64,000 nt of DNA. Origin: Lampris incognitus. Lineage: Eukaryota; Chordata; Actinopteri; Lampriformes; Lampridae. The notes beneath the pieces were generated by a model. That model worked only from the letters and a program-made list of their open reading frames with translations, had not been told where the DNA came from and searched no databases. How positions within the stretch are numbered: the first letter of the stretch is position 1; each line of letters begins with the position of its first letter. Of the stretch, positions 1-17,164 are shown piece by piece. The position numbers were made by a program, and so were the translations under genes. The stretch is from NCBI RefSeq assembly GCF_029633865.1, contig NC_079219.1:50233008-50297007 (forward strand). Direction: 5' to 3'.

Positions 1-600
<600 letters not shown>

Positions 601-689
601 CTTCAGCGTATAGTATATTGTATGGGGGTTTTTTTTGGCAGCTGTTTTACAGTAAAATTACTAGTTTCAGGAAATCCACATTTCGTTTC

Positions 690-1240
690 CCACATTGAAA
701 GCTGTTCATTCATTCTGTTCCTCAGCTGTAGAGAGCGTCCTAACAGGTTGCATCACCGCCTGGTATGGAAACTGTTCTGCCCGTGACTGAGTTGACCTGC
801 AGAGAGTGGTGCCCCCCCCAGAACATCCCTCCCCATCCTGCAGGACACTTACACCAGAAGGGTGAAGACAAGAGCCAAGAAGATCATGAGCGACACTTCT
901 CACCCTAACAATGGACTGTTCAGACTATTGGGGTCTGGTAGACGCTTCTGTAGTCTTAGGGCCAAAACAGAGAGACTAAAGAGAAGTTTCTATCCACAAG
1001 CCATAAGAACTCTCAACATATACGACCTTTCACATACTTGAGACAGCTAGGTTTTTTATTTTCTATTTATTGTTTATTTTGACTTAAGAATGCACTGATC
1101 TTTTGTCTTTTATCTCTATATACTAGACCTGTCTTTTTTTTCACACAGTGACAGACGGAGTAGCCCCCTTCCTTTCACTGCATGTTTTACTCTGTATTTC
1201 TGTGCATTTGACAAGTAAAGTACTTGAACTTGAACTAAAA
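690..1240 (+). mobile_element. LINE 3' end, 5'-truncated and degenerate
   Basis: Across shifting frames the + strand encodes the C-terminus of a non-LTR reverse transcriptase polyprotein. GCITAWYGNCSARD lies at about 745-785. A second stretch in one frame (870-1015) reads YTRRVKTRAKKIM, then HPNNGLFRLLGSGRR, then KRSFYPQAIRTLN. Single-base shifts separate these blocks. A 3' untranslated segment follows and ends near TTGAACTTGAACT at 1238, typical of a fish LINE tail. I did not assign a clade. Confidence 0.7.
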
Positions 1241-1855
1241 AGAGTCATCACCATGTCTTTAACACATAATTTTCCTCTGCCTCTGTCAGACAACACTTGT
1301 CAGTTACAAGTTCGGTTTTTGCCCACATTCTGCCATCCTGCAGTCGCTCTTACCTTGAAATTTCCTGTTCTGACTATTCAACTGACATTATTCAATATTT
1401 CCTTTGCCAATGGGTTGTCACCCCTACGTAAATATCATCACCTTCAGATGTTTTTCCGTGGTCCTCAATATTGTATGCTCATTTAAATGAAACTTTCAGG
1501 CTTAAACTTTAATAACTGAACATGACTGTTACTATTAACAGTCAATCCATTCATTAAAAATAGACTATTCTTTACTTTTATTAATATATGAAGTATGTGT
1601 CGAATACTTTTGCTACATTTTCTCTTTTACATCAAATTTATATGCTGTTATTCCACCACTATTATAAACCATATCAAAGTTGTATTAAATAACAGCTCAT
1701 TATCTCATCTTTATGTGGTTTGATATCTTACAAACATGCAACTGATGCATCTGATATGTCTCTGATAATCTGTCTTGAGTCACATGTATGTTATATATTG
1801 AGTCATATTTACATTAATGACACCTCTGCAGAGTTTTTGGTTTTTTTTGGCATAG
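1241..1855. other. AT-rich gene-free stretch
   Basis: No coding signal, RNA gene or recognisable repeat was seen. It immediately precedes the first exon of the immunoglobulin-superfamily gene, so it may contain that gene's promoter, but I see no clear TATA box or CpG cluster. Confidence 0.4.
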
Positions 1856-1955
1856 TTATGAGGTATGAACACAGGAAGTGGTGCACTTTGTGACCACAGA
1901 CTCCAATGCAGGCTGCCAAAACAAGAACAACGTTGGACTGTTTTTCTTATACAAA

Positions 1956-7454
<5,499 letters not shown>

Positions 7455-7861
7455 TGTGGCACAGGAGATTAAAGTTGTCATCGCCTAAAAGAGCACCATC
7501 TCCAAAAAAAAGAAGAAGAAAAAAAAACCGTTTGGCTTTAAAAAGAAGCTAAAGCCTGCAGCACTTTTGTGAGTTTGACACCATCTGAAGGTGAAGGACC
7601 TTCCATAAGTGCTGAGCTGATCTTGGGGCCAAATGATGTAAGCAGAGCAGGATAAACACAGAAGTAGAGTAAAATTAACGACGTGTCTGTTTGATTTAGG
7701 TGTGGAAATGAACCAGCATTAATAACAACTACTAGTTTGTCAATGCCGGCTCACTGCGATCTTCTTTTTATAACATAACATGGATGTATATGTACCCTTT
7801 GAAGGCTTGTGAATGCCTCAGTTTACCTAGAGAAATGAAAAGTGTACAAATTAAAGGTGTG
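7455..7861 (+). other. 3' UTR of the Ig receptor gene
   Basis: Non-coding sequence follows the TAG. A candidate polyadenylation signal ATTAAA lies at 7850-7855. Inference only; no transcript evidence is available here. Confidence 0.45.
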
Positions 7862-8060
7862 TAAGAGTACATCTGTCGCTATCTTACAATGCTGTGATTG
7901 CAAACATTCCCAAATCCTCTGTGAATAGTACACATGGCCATTGTAACTCTAGTTAATGGTCACATATGAAACTGGTTGCTGGTTTCAGTCGTAATGCAGC
8001 TGTATTGTTTATAAGGGCGGGGATACCTGCAGTCAGTTGAGACTGAAGAGATTACTTATT
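7862..8060 (+). repeat. Penelope-like terminal repeat, third copy
   Basis: Collinear with 6506-6715: GAGTACATCTG, TCTGTGAATAGTACACATGG, TATAAGGGCGGGGATACC, then TTGAGACTGAAG. It ends where a different repeat starts (8060). Same strand as the 6506 copy. Confidence 0.6.
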
Positions 8061-8225
8061 ATGCCCCTTTTCCAATACATGGTACCGGCTCAGCCCGACT
8101 CGCCTCGCCCTTTTTTTCCCGTTACTGGAAAGTACTGGCATTTTGGTAACTGTCACCACTTTTCTGGTACCACCATTGTCGAGGTTCCAAAAAAACTGGA
8201 GCGGGTACCAAAATCAATGTAGACC
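8060..8225. repeat. GGTACC-rich short DNA-transposon-like repeat
   Basis: CCCCTTTTCCAATACATGGTACCGGCTCAGCCCG at the left and GGAGCGGGTACCAAAATC at the right contain inverted GGTACC-centred ends, as in short non-autonomous DNA transposons of fish. No open frame. Tentative. Confidence 0.35.
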
Positions 8226-8329
8226 TCTCTTTTTTTTTAACAATAGAAAATGTTACAGAAAAACAGGGTATTAGCACATATCGGGTTCAATATAATTATA
8301 CAACTACATCAAAAGAATGCAATAAGGGT

Positions 8330-8690
8330 ATCAGACAGTTAGATAAATAAATGATAATAATGGAGTACATATGTACACAGGGTGCATAGGAGCATTTTTT
8401 TTATTAATACCATCAGGTGTGGAGGTGTTCAAGAAAGAGCTGGGTCTTTGGCTTCTTCTTAAAGATGGAGAGGGCTCAGCGGATTGACTGGGGTTTGGTA
8501 ACTCGTTCCACCACCAGGGAACTACAGAAGACAAGAGTCTGGCTAGTGACTTAGGGCCCTGTTGTGGCAGAATGCCAGGCGCCTTTTTTGGCAGAGCGTA
8601 ATGAGTGGGGCTGAGTCCAGTAGCGAACCGTGGGGTCTGGCAGTGGGCCGTCATCGGCGCAATGACATTGTAATCAGCCAAATTTTTGGG
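8330..8690 (-). pseudogene. LINE C-terminal fragment (L2-like)
   Basis: On the minus strand the reading WWWNELPNPSQSAEPSPSLRR matches the conserved 'WN-LP ... R-A-S-FK-LKTHLF' end of L2-like LINE polyproteins; the same block in better shape occurs at about 59400-59500. Surrounding sequence shows no further domains. Heavily truncated. Confidence 0.55.
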
Positions 8691-8728
8691 GGTATTTTTA
8701 ATATGTCAACAGCTCTGATGCACAGCTC

Positions 8729-8730
<2 letters not shown>

Positions 8731-8773
<43 letters not shown>
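8731..8773 (+). repeat. (AC)n microsatellite
   Basis: Pure AC dinucleotide run of about 43 bp. Confidence 0.99.
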
Positions 8774-8774
<1 letters not shown>

Positions 8775-9264
8775 CCAGTAACTCAGCGCCTCAAGATCCA
8801 CCAATATCAAATCTATTGGATATCAAATAGCCTTTGTCTCTCTCCATACTTGGAAAACAATGAAAAGGCACATGGCATAGCCTCCGCTTCTGGCCTACAA
8901 CATCACCACGGACAGCGCTAGCATCCAGCATCATACAACCTCTTCTTTACAAACCGACCAGACCAAGTCAGAGCAGTTCATGAGCAAAGAATAGAAATAA
9001 CGATAAAACCAACCTTCACGTGCAGAATATGCCATGAGCAAAGTCACAATACAATTATATGCAAAATATGCCAAACCTTCCAGCTATGAAGTGCCATCAC
9101 AATATGTAAAATGAATATGCCAGCTTTAATTTGGAGTAAAATAAAATTAGGCAGCTGACCTTATTAGGCTACTTGAATATAAAGTCTTTGAGTAAGTGAT
9201 TTTTTTCTTAAGGTTCAACCAGGTTCAAGTCGGACTTGAAGCTGTTTTTTTTGGCACTTACTTA
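8774..9264. other. Gene-free stretch
   Basis: No coding or repeat structure I can identify between the AC run and the Tc1 element. Confidence 0.4.
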
Positions 9265-10484
9265 CACTCATCGGCCAATTTATTAGGCACACCTGTCCAA
9301 CTGCTCGTTAACGCAAATTTCTAATCAGCCAATCACATGGCAGCAACTCAATGCATTTAGGCATGTAGACATGGTCAAGACGATCTGTTGCAGTTCAAAC
9401 CGAGTATCAGAATGGGGAAGAAAGGTGATTTAAGTGACTTTGAACGTGGCATGGTTGTTGGTGCCAGACGGGCTTATCTGAGTATTTCAGAAACTGCTGA
9501 TCTACTGGGATTTTCACGCACAACCATCTCTAGGGTTTACAGAGAATGGTCCGAAAAAGAGAAAATATCCAGTGAGCGGCAGTTCTGTGGGCGAAAATGC
9601 CTTGTTGATGCCAGAGGTCAGAGGAGAATGGCCAGACTGGTTCGAGCTGATAGAAAGGCAACAGTAACTCAAATAACCACTCATTACAACCGAGGTATGC
9701 AGAAGAGCATCTCTGAACGCACAACACGTCGAACCTTGAGGCAGATGGGCTACAGCAGCAGAAGACCACACCGGGTGCCACTCCTGTCAGCTAAGAACAG
9801 GAAACTGAGGCTACAATTCGCACAGGCTCACCAAAATTGGACAATAGAAGATTGGAAAAACGTTGCCTGGTCTGATGAGTCTCGATTTCTGCTGCGACAT
9901 TCGAATGGTAGGGTCAGAATTTGGCGTCAACAACATGAAAGCATGGATCCATCCTGCCTTGTATCAACGGTTCAGGCTGGTGGTGATGGTGTAATGGGGT
10001 GGGGGATATTTTCTTGGCACACTTTGGGCCCCTTAGTACCAATTGAGCATCGTGTCAATGCCACAGCCTACCTGAGTATTGCTGCTGACCATGTCCATCC
10101 CTTTATGGCCACAGTGTTCCCATCTTCTGATGGCTACTTCCAGCAGGATAACGCGCCATGTCATCAAGCTCGAATCATCTCAGACTGGTTTCTTGAACAT
10201 GACAATGAGTTCACTGTACTCAAATGGCCTCCACAGTCACCAGATCTCAATCCAATAGAGCACCTTTGGGATGTGGTGGACCGGGAGATTCGCATCATGG
10301 ATGTGCAGCCGACAAATCTGCAGCAACTGCGTGATGCTATCATGTCAATATGGACCAAACTCTCTGAGGAATGTTTCCAGTACCTTGTTGAATCTATGCC
10401 ACGAAGGATTAAGGCAGTTCTGAAGGCAAAAGGGGGTCCAACCCGGTACTAGCAAGGTGTACCTAATAAAGTGGCCAGTGAGTG
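9265..10484 (+). mobile_element. Full-length DD36E Tc1/mariner element, copy 1
   Basis: A 1220-bp element flanked by TA at 9263-9264 and 10485-10486, the Tc1/mariner target duplication. The ends are inverted repeats: CACTCATCGGCCAATTTATT on the left, with the complement of GGTGTACCTAATAAAG...CAGTGAGTG on the right. It contains a single uninterrupted transposase frame (9412-10452). A second copy of exactly the same length lies inverted at 40095-41314. Confidence 0.95.
9412..10452 (+). CDS. Tc1/mariner (DD36E) transposase, 346 aa, intact frame
   Basis: A cut-and-paste DDE transposase that binds the element's inverted repeats and moves it into TA sites. The N-terminus ([20 protein letters not shown]) starts a paired-like helix-turn-helix region, with [20 protein letters not shown] as recognition helices. 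The catalytic region has WSDESRF (first Asp), FQQDNAPCH (second Asp) and [11 protein letters not shown] (Glu). Counting codons gives 36 residues between second Asp and Glu, the DD36E spacing, not the DD34E of classical Tc1. An in-frame ATG at 9388 would add eight residues; 9412 is chosen because it matches the 346-residue second copy. About 16 residues differ from copy 2. One oddity is GVMGWG where copy 2 has GVMVWG. Whether it is active cannot be told from sequence. Confidence 0.9.
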   Translation: MGKKGDLSDFERGMVVGARRAYLSISETADLLGFSRTTISRVYREWSEKEKISSERQFCGRKCLVDARGQRRMARLVRADRKATVTQITTHYNRGMQKSISERTTRRTLRQMGYSSRRPHRVPLLSAKNRKLRLQFAQAHQNWTIEDWKNVAWSDESRFLLRHSNGRVRIWRQQHESMDPSCLVSTVQAGGDGVMGWGIFSWHTLGPLVPIEHRVNATAYLSIAADHVHPFMATVFPSSDGYFQQDNAPCHQARIISDWFLEHDNEFTVLKWPPQSPDLNPIEHLWDVVDREIRIMDVQPTNLQQLRDAIMSIWTKLSEECFQYLVESMPRRIKAVLKAKGGPTRY

Positions 10485-10489
10485 TATAT

Positions 10490-10580
10490 TGTTGTTGCCT
10501 GACTAGACCCTTGCTTGTGTTGTATTAATGCTCAGATGGACATCGCTTTTGGATAAAAGCGTCTGCTAAATGAAATTGTG
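10490..10580 (+). repeat. L2-like LINE 3' tail
   Basis: TTTTGGATAAAAGCGTCTGC at about 10547 is the conserved 3' end of fish L2-like LINEs; a longer version with a TGTAA-repeat tail occurs at 59675-59745. Confidence 0.6.
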
Positions 10581-10931
10581 ACATTGTGTGACACTGTGAA
10601 AGTCCATCCGTCGATCCTTCTTTGTGAAGTGGGCAATGAAAGCATCATGCAGTTTGTCCTTGGATTTAAGTTCTATCAGAAGGCCTTTTTCTATGGACCT
10701 CAGTGCCAAAGCTCCCAGTCGATCCTGTCCCATTGTGTTTCTGGTGTGCGTCTTGATGCGCTTCAGGGCCAAGAAAGACCACTCAACTGAAGAGGTGGAT
10801 ACGGGGATGGTCAACACCAGAAAGGTGAGGTGATGAAGCAAAGGTGAGACAAGAGTGGGAGTTGGCCTTTCATTTCCAATCACTTGTTGTTTTTCCCCAA
10901 AAGCACATCTTGGGAAGGGTAACGCTAACAA
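10566..10931 (-). pseudogene. hAT transposase C-terminal (dimerisation) fragment
   Basis: Minus-strand translation contains LTIPVSTSSVEWSFLALKRI followed by TRNTMGQDRLGALALRSIE, the hAT-family C-terminal dimerisation motif. The fragment runs about 120 codons; no BED finger, catalytic core or terminal repeats are visible, so it is a relic. The conserved serine-rich SVERSFS motif reads SVEWSFL here. Confidence 0.8.
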
Positions 10932-11368
10932 GCTAGCTACAACGCCATTCTCATCTCCTCCTGTAGCAATGCTTCATCGTTAAATTCTTTCTCTAACTAA
11001 ACTAAACTTCATCGCACTCGTCTGATACACAGACTAACGTTAGTGATTTGTGGTTCGATTGGTTTCAGTGAACCAGTAGATTTGGATCGCCAATGTGAAA
11101 GAGTTGGTCAGTCACAAGTAATGACTCCTCAGCAACCGCACATCATTATTTTATATGAGTGAGCCCTTCTCTGCATAGGTCTGGACTTCTAGACGTCCTA
11201 GGGTGATATTTGTTTGTCCCAAAATATGATTGGCTGATTCACCCATCACTTTCTAAATAAAAACACAAGCACAAGGACTTCTAGCAGTCCTAACCAATAA
11301 GGGAGCCAGCCAGCTAATCCTTTCTCTGCCAAGAGACAACAACAAAATCTGACTGGATAACTCGATTT
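10932..11368. other. Gene-free stretch
   Basis: Mixed-composition sequence without recognisable coding or repeat structure; it may be further decayed hAT material. Confidence 0.35.
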
Positions 11369-12330
11369 TTATGGTGTAAGGACAGTAACTCTTTCATTAC
11401 TGAAGCAAACTTGATAGAAACTAGGGCTAAAATTAGAGTTAGAAGAGATTATTATTATTAAATGAAAGACTTTAAATATAGCATTTAAAATGCTGATATG
11501 TTGGGCCTTCTCTAAAGTCCGAAAGGTCACTAAGGTCCCCTCTGGTGCAGACCTGAATGAAGGAGTTGAGGAAGGCAGGAGCCGTTTTAGTTGCTGTTTT
11601 CTAAGCAAGCATCAAGGTTTTGAATTTGATGCAGGCAGTTACTGGGGGCAAGTGGAGGGATATGAACAGCAGAGTGACGTGTGGTCTTTTGGGTTGTTTG
11701 AAGACCAGATGCACCACTGCGTTCTGGATCATTTGCAGAGGTTTGAAAGTGCATGCAAGGAGACCTGCCAGGAAGGAGTTGCAGTGGTCAATGCGTGATA
11801 TACAAGAGCCTGTACCAGGAGTTGTGCTACATGCTCAGACAGGTAGGATTTAATTTTCCTGATGTTGTACAGGGCAAATCGGCATGACTGAGCAATTTAG
11901 GCCACGTGAATCTTAAAGGTTAGTTGGTCATCAATCATGACACCCAGGTTTCAGGCAGCCTTTGTGGGCATGAGTTGAGTTTATCCAAGCTGGGTACTGA
12001 TCTGTTGTAGTGAAGATGGACTGATTGGGATGACAAGGAGCTTAGCCTTAGATAGGTTAAGCTGAAGGTGGTGTTATTTAATCTATGCAGATATATCAGC
12101 AAGGCATGACGATATTCGTGCCGAGACTGTGAGGTCATCTGGCAGGAATGATAGGGAGAGCTGGGTATCGTCAGCATAGCAATGGTTTGAGAAACCATGA
12201 GAGCGGAAGATTGCACCAAGTGAGGTGGTGTATATTGAGAAAAGAAGAGGATTGAGCACTGACCCTTGAGGCCGTGGAGAGGGGTGTAATGTGTCAACAG
12301 CTCTCTGACGTTATCCTGCACGGCTGGCCT
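11369..12330 (-). pseudogene. L2-like LINE reverse transcriptase relic
   Basis: Reverse-complement reading gives the LINE RT catalytic block [17 protein letters not shown], then LQLNLSKAKLLVIP, NLGVMIDDQLTFK and SCRFALYNIRKI, and a C-terminal part down to 11369. Several stops and shifts interrupt it. The blocks are collinear with the better-preserved L2-like copy at 58077-59740. No 5' endonuclease half is joined to it. Confidence 0.8.
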
Positions 12331-13534
12331 AACACCTCAAAAGAATTACCCCATGCTCTGCATCCCTTCTTTTCAATAAAGGAAGAGTTGACTGTTGAAG
12401 ATGGACTTCTACTAGACAAAGACTAATAATACCCCCTGAACTGCAAAAGTTCTATGTTGGCCAGCTGCACCAAGGCCATCCCAGTATTGATGCCACCAAA
12501 CACAGAGCTTGGGAAACCATGTACTGGCCCTCAGTGTACACAGACATTGAGAGGGAGGTGTCTCGTTGTGCGGCCTGCAGTGCTCTCACACCTCACCACA
12601 CAAAGGAACCACTGCACCTTCATGAAATCCCAGACCTACTGTGGTCATTCATGGCAGCAGATATATTCGAATGGTATGCCAAAATGCATTTAGTGGTTGT
12701 GGACTCTTACTTGGGGTGGTTGGAGCTGGACTACCTCTCTGATATGAAAAGCACCACAGTCATTGCAAAGCTGAAGCGACACTTTGCAACACATATTGTT
12801 CCTCATACCCTCATGACTGACAATGTGACCCAATTCACTGGTAAGGACTTCTCAGACTTTACACACACATGGGACTTCAGACACATGTGTAGTAGTCCTC
12901 ATTTCCTGCGATCAAATGGCCTAGCTGAGCGTGCTGTACGATCCGCTAAGCACCTCCTGGAAAAGTGCTACCGTGATGGCACGGACATCCAAGCTGCTCT
13001 CCCCCACGCTCGCACATTCCCTGTGACGGACTCCCCTCTCCCACTCAGTGCCCTCTGTCCATGTAGACCAGAACATTCATATCAGTGACCAAAGCCATGC
13101 TCCATGAAAACCACTATCACAAAAAAGAGGATAAGGGGGAAAGCATATGACGCCTCCCTGCATTAAGTCCAGGTCAAACCATCAGGGTGCAGACTGCACG
13201 TAGTTTTGATAGGTTAGCAAGAGTAGAGGGCCCAGCCCCTCAGCCTAACAGCTACATAATAACGTCCCAAGGAACCAACTACATCAGGAATCGGCAACAT
13301 CTTCTCAGAGTTGATGAACCCCCACCATCCATCTCTGAGGATGACCTGCCACAAATTCCCGCTTCAGCAGCACCTGATACAACAGCTATCTGCGCTGACA
13401 CCGCACCACTCACACCGTCCATTGCCACACCAGAAATCCCCTCAAGTGATTCAGGTGGTAGACAACCTGTGGTGACTTACTCAGAAAGAGTCAGCCACCC
13501 CAACCAGCGTTATCGTGATTACATCACCACTTAG
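12330..13534 (+). pseudogene. Ty3/gypsy integrase fragment
   Basis: The + strand encodes the integrase half of a gypsy Pol. The zinc-binding H-x3-H of LHQGHPSIDATK is at 12461-12500 and the C-x2-C of CAACSA at about 12572. The core has AADIFEWY, TDNVTQFTG (second Asp) and SNGLAERAVRSAKHL (Glu). A frameshift near 13086 separates the core from a C-terminal domain at 13187-13534 (NSYIITSQGTNYIRNRQHL). Upstream reading before 12430 is out of frame. Gag, protease, RT and RNase H are missing. Confidence 0.8.
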
Positions 13535-13790
13535 CCCCAGTGACTGATGAAACTAATGCGTGCACTCTGAGAAATATTGTTCTTCCAGTGATTGATTACT
13601 GAATTTCCTTGTTAATTATTCTGTACCTTATTAGTTACACATGCCGTCTCATCTTTTTCTGGCGTGTGAGTTTTTCAGTTTCCTGTTATGTGCCGTACCC
13701 CACTCATGCTGTTGTGTTAAGGGATCTGTGCCACTCAAGTTATGCAACATAGCTGTTGTTTGTGTTGTTGTAATGTATTTTGTGTTACAT

Positions 13791-13900
13791 CTAGAAGAGG
13801 AGGAATGTGGAGTTATGGTGTGGACACTTTAAATTACAGGCGAGGACTTATAACATACACAATTGATGACCTCAGTTGTAACTTAGCACATAAGGGTGAT
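13791..13900 (+). promoter_or_regulatory. Candidate polypurine tract and 3' LTR start of the 12.3-kb gypsy fragment
   Basis: AGAAGAGGAGGAA ends at 13805 and is followed by TGTGGAGTTATGG, a plausible PPT/LTR border roughly 270 bp after the Pol stop. No second LTR copy is present to confirm it. Confidence 0.35.
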
Positions 13901-14880
13901 TAAAGCAGTTGGAGGGTGTAAAACTTAACCGGTTTACTGTGGAGTTTATAGGCATGCTACATGTAGAATTATGTAAAAGGCAAAAAATGTTGCTATTTAG
14001 TCTTTATTTAAGTCTTATAATCCTTATTTCAAGATATCTGTTGTATTATTTTGTATCCAACAAGCTGATAATGTTGCTTGTTTCAAGACATTGACCCAAA
14101 AAAAAAAGAATTATCTCAAATCAAATTTCTTGTTTTAGGATTTCTTTTAGTTAAAATTCATTAAGTCTTATAATCATGAAACAAGTACATTTTCTTGAAA
14201 CAAGCAGTATTACCTTCCAGAGGGATGGAAGGATTTTTACCAAAATATCTTGAGATAAGCAGTATGGATCTCAGTGTGCATTTTAACTTCTGGAGTGATT
14301 CTGAATTGCTGGTTCATCTAGAATAGAGTAAGTATCATCTTTCTTGTTTTACAAGTTGCTATTAGTTTTATTCCAGCTGCTTGAGTATTAGTGCTTTTCT
14401 CTATAGGTCTGCTGCTGGATCCTAGTGGGAACTAGTGGGATCTTATTCTAGCTGTACCTGTCTTAGTCTAGCTGTAGCTGTTTTTCACCTATTGTGTCCT
14501 TAAATATTTCTTGTTGCCTAGCTGTTTTGACTTAGTTATCCTTTTAGCTTATAAATATATTCCTTGGTAACTTGCTGTTTGCAGTTTTAATAGTTTTGTG
14601 TGAGGTTTGATAGAGTTTTACATAAGTGACCAGTTTCTGGGCAATAGGCCTAGTTTCAGTTTAGCTCTTTGGCCAATTGGGTGTTAAGTGGCCAGGCTGT
14701 GGCCTGCACTCCTGGCAGACGATTAGCAATCAGCTGAGGGCAAACAGGTCTAGGTTGAATGAAGGCTAGCGTGAACGAAGTCTTGGCAAGTGCAACTTTT
14801 TAAAGCCAAGACTTCGTCAAGCAAGGACTGCTCTTTTTAGATCCGGTCAGTCATCTGTATTTTGTGTACCTAGTATAGAC
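13901..14880. repeat. AT-rich repeat debris with CTTGTTTCAAG motifs
   Basis: Between 14000 and 14300 the related motifs CTTGTTTCAAG, GAAACAAGCAG and CTTATAATC occur repeatedly and in both orientations, as in a common fish short repeat. The remainder shows nothing recognisable. Confidence 0.35.
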
Positions 14881-14889
14881 TATGTGTTT

Positions 14890-16310
14890 CCTTTGCATTC
14901 TTGTCCTTTCCTCTTCCCAGGGCTGGCATAGACGGTAGGTCACTCCTAGGTGCTGTGACCCTATCAATCTCATCTATCCCACTCTCTCTACTCACGTTTA
15001 GCAAGTGGTCGAAAGCTGAGTTTATCTCAGGCTATGCATCCTTGCTCTCCCTCAGCTTTCTTGCTCTGAGACCTGGATCACGCCAGAAAACACTACCACA
15101 CCCGCAACTCTGTCAGATGTGTCCTCTTTTTCTCACACTCCCTGAGCTGGGAGGCGAGGTGGTGGTACAGGCCTGCTAATCTCCCCGAAATGGAAATACT
15201 CTCTTGTTTCCATTCCACAATTTTCTCCGCCCTCTTTTGAATTTCATGCTGTTACTATCTCTTATCCAGCCAAACTCACCAGTGTGGTTGTGTACCACTC
15301 ACCAGGCTCCCTTGGTGAGTTTCTGGAAGAGCTTGACACACTTGTCTCACACTTCCCTGTTGATGACTCTGCACTCATCCTTCTCGGTAACTTAGACATC
15401 CACACTGACAAGCTAGATCCTCTTCTCTCTTTCCTCTCCTCCTTTGACCTTCACCTCTCAGCCTCTCCTCCTACCCACAAAGCCAGCAACCAGCTGGACC
15501 TTATCTTTACTAGACACTGTCCTATTTCCATCTCTCTGTTACTCCCCTCCAGCTCTCTGACCACTATTTCATGCCCTGCTCTCTCTCCCTCTCTTCTCCC
15601 CCCTCAGCCTCTCCCTCTACCCACATGGTTTCCACACGTAGACACCTCCGCTCTCTCTCCGCCACTGATCTTTCTTCCTGTTACCTCTATCCTCCCTACA
15701 CCTGAATCTTTCTCTCTCCTACTCCCTGACACTGCTGCTGATCTTCTTCTCTCTACCCTCTCCTCTTCTCTGGACAATCACTGTCCCCTCACCTCCAGGC
15801 CTGCATGCCCAACTCCACCTGCCCCTTGGCTGAGCGACTCAGTACATACTGACAGACGGAGCCTGAGAGTGGCAGAGTGCAAATGGAGAAACGTCAAACT
15901 CCCAGAGGACCTTCTCAACTTCCAATCTCTTCTTTCCACTTTCTCCTCCTCCCTTTCTGCTGCTAAAGCTGCCTTCTATTGCTCTAAAATCCTATCCTCT
16001 GCCTCTAATCCTAAGAAACTCGTTGAAACCTTCTCTACACTTCTTCAACCCCAACCTCCTCCTCCTACTTCCTCCCTGATGACTTCGCTAACTTCTTTGA
16101 CAAGAAGGTAAACGACATCAGATCCTCCTTTTCTCACCACCCGGTTAGTGCTCCTTACACTAGACCACTCTCTGAACCCTCCCTCACCTCTCCACATCCC
16201 ACCCTATCCCACCTCACTCCCCTCTCCCCTGACGAGGTCCTCAACCTCATCACATCCAGTTGCCCCACCACATGCTCCCTTGACTCAGTCCCCTCCCCTC
16301 TTCTTCAGTC
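14890..16310 (+). pseudogene. L2-like LINE endonuclease half
   Basis: The + strand encodes an apurinic-type endonuclease (EEP fold) region of an L2-like LINE: LALSETWITPENTTTPATLS near 15060, GRRGGGTGLLISPKW at 15150, TSVVVYHSPGSLGEFLEELD at 15278-15335, LGNLDIHTD for the usual GDFNIH at about 15385, and NQLDLIF at 15490. A proline/serine-rich linker then leads toward the RT, with a shift near 16110. The frame changes near 15178 and 15284. It is cut off by the 3' end of another LINE at 16311, so no RT follows. Confidence 0.75.
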
Positions 16311-16817
16311 TTAGGGAAATGTCTTTAACCCTACCCTCGGAAAAAATCACCCATATACTAAAAGATAAACAGGACATGTTTAAAAAGACATGGGGCCCGT
16401 TTATACATTTTATTCAACATAATGACCTGGAAAATATTTTAGATGAACCAGAAGATGAATGGGGGGGGGGGGGAGCCTGCAAAGTGATTTTTTTTCAAGG
16501 TGATGTATCTTGAGCATTGGATACCCATATAGAATGTAGGAGAAATTGTATAGGAAAAGAGAAACTTTTGTTCTGTGTTATGGTTTTCTTTTATTGTTGT
16601 TTTAGCATTTTTTATACATATTTGCTATTAGAATGTATCTTTAAGAAATTGTTTGATATTTCATATGCTGTATACTAAGCTTAGGTACACAGACGCACAA
16701 TGTGTATTACATTTCCTCTTTTGCTTTTATTCCCAGACGGTATTGTTGTAATGCATATTGTTTTTGTTGTTATTATTGAAAAATCAATAAAATATATTGA
16801 TAAAAAAAAGAAAGAAA
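16311..16817 (+). mobile_element. Tx1/L1-like LINE, 3' end with poly(A)
   Basis: Starts with the C-terminal residues KITHILKDKQDMFKKTWGPF typical of Tx1/L1-like ORF2 ends. It then has a 3' UTR with a G homopolymer at 16460-16472 and finishes with AATAAAATATATTGATAAAAAAAAG, a polyadenylation signal plus short poly(A). It abuts the L2-like endonuclease, consistent with a strongly 5'-truncated target-primed insertion. Confidence 0.7.
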
Positions 16818-16960
16818 AGCACGCTGCCACTGGATGGAGCAGTGGAAACATGTTCGGTGGAGTGACGAATCATGCTTCTCTGTCTGGCAGTCTGATGGAC
16901 GAGTCTGGATTTGGCGAAGGAGAAGGTTACTTGCCTGACTGCACTGTGCCAACTCGCGTC
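16818..16960 (+). pseudogene. Tc1 transposase fragment (first catalytic motif)
   Basis: Reads WKHVRWSDESCFSVWQSDGR then VWIWRRRRLL, the first-Asp block of a Tc1 transposase. It stops at about 16960, where GC-rich sequence with the THAP exon starts. The piece at 18127-18740 continues the same protein, so a single Tc1 may have been split. Confidence 0.75.
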
Positions 16961-17042
16961 TTAAGCTATGACGTAGGCACGTCCCTGTTGCGTAGGCGCG
17001 CGCGCGCGAATTTGCTTCCGGCTCCATCGACTTGTTGACAAT

Positions 17043-17164
17043 ATGCCTCACTGCTGTGTCCCCTTTTGTTTAAATCGATCAGAGAGTAAAACTGAGACCA
17101 AACTGTCTTTCTATCGCTTTCCTCCGAAAGACAAAGATAAGAAGAGGTGGCTGCAGTTAATACG
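17043..17164 (+). CDS. THAP-domain zinc-finger first exon
   Basis: ATG at 17043 opens MPHCCVPFCLNRSESKT, followed by LSFYRFPPKDKDKKRWLQLIR, the N-terminal half of a THAP DNA-binding domain: the C-x4-C pair, SFYRFP core and WL-IR. It ends at a strong donor (GTAAGT at 17165), the usual place where THAP genes are split. The second zinc-ligand half (C-x2-H, AVPTIF region) is not found in the next kilobase or beyond. The 80 bp before the ATG are CpG-rich with an alternating GCGCGC tract and CTTCCGG, an Ets-type motif, so promoter sequence may be retained. It sits between two Tc1 fragments. It may be an orphan exon of a captured gene. Confidence 0.7.
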
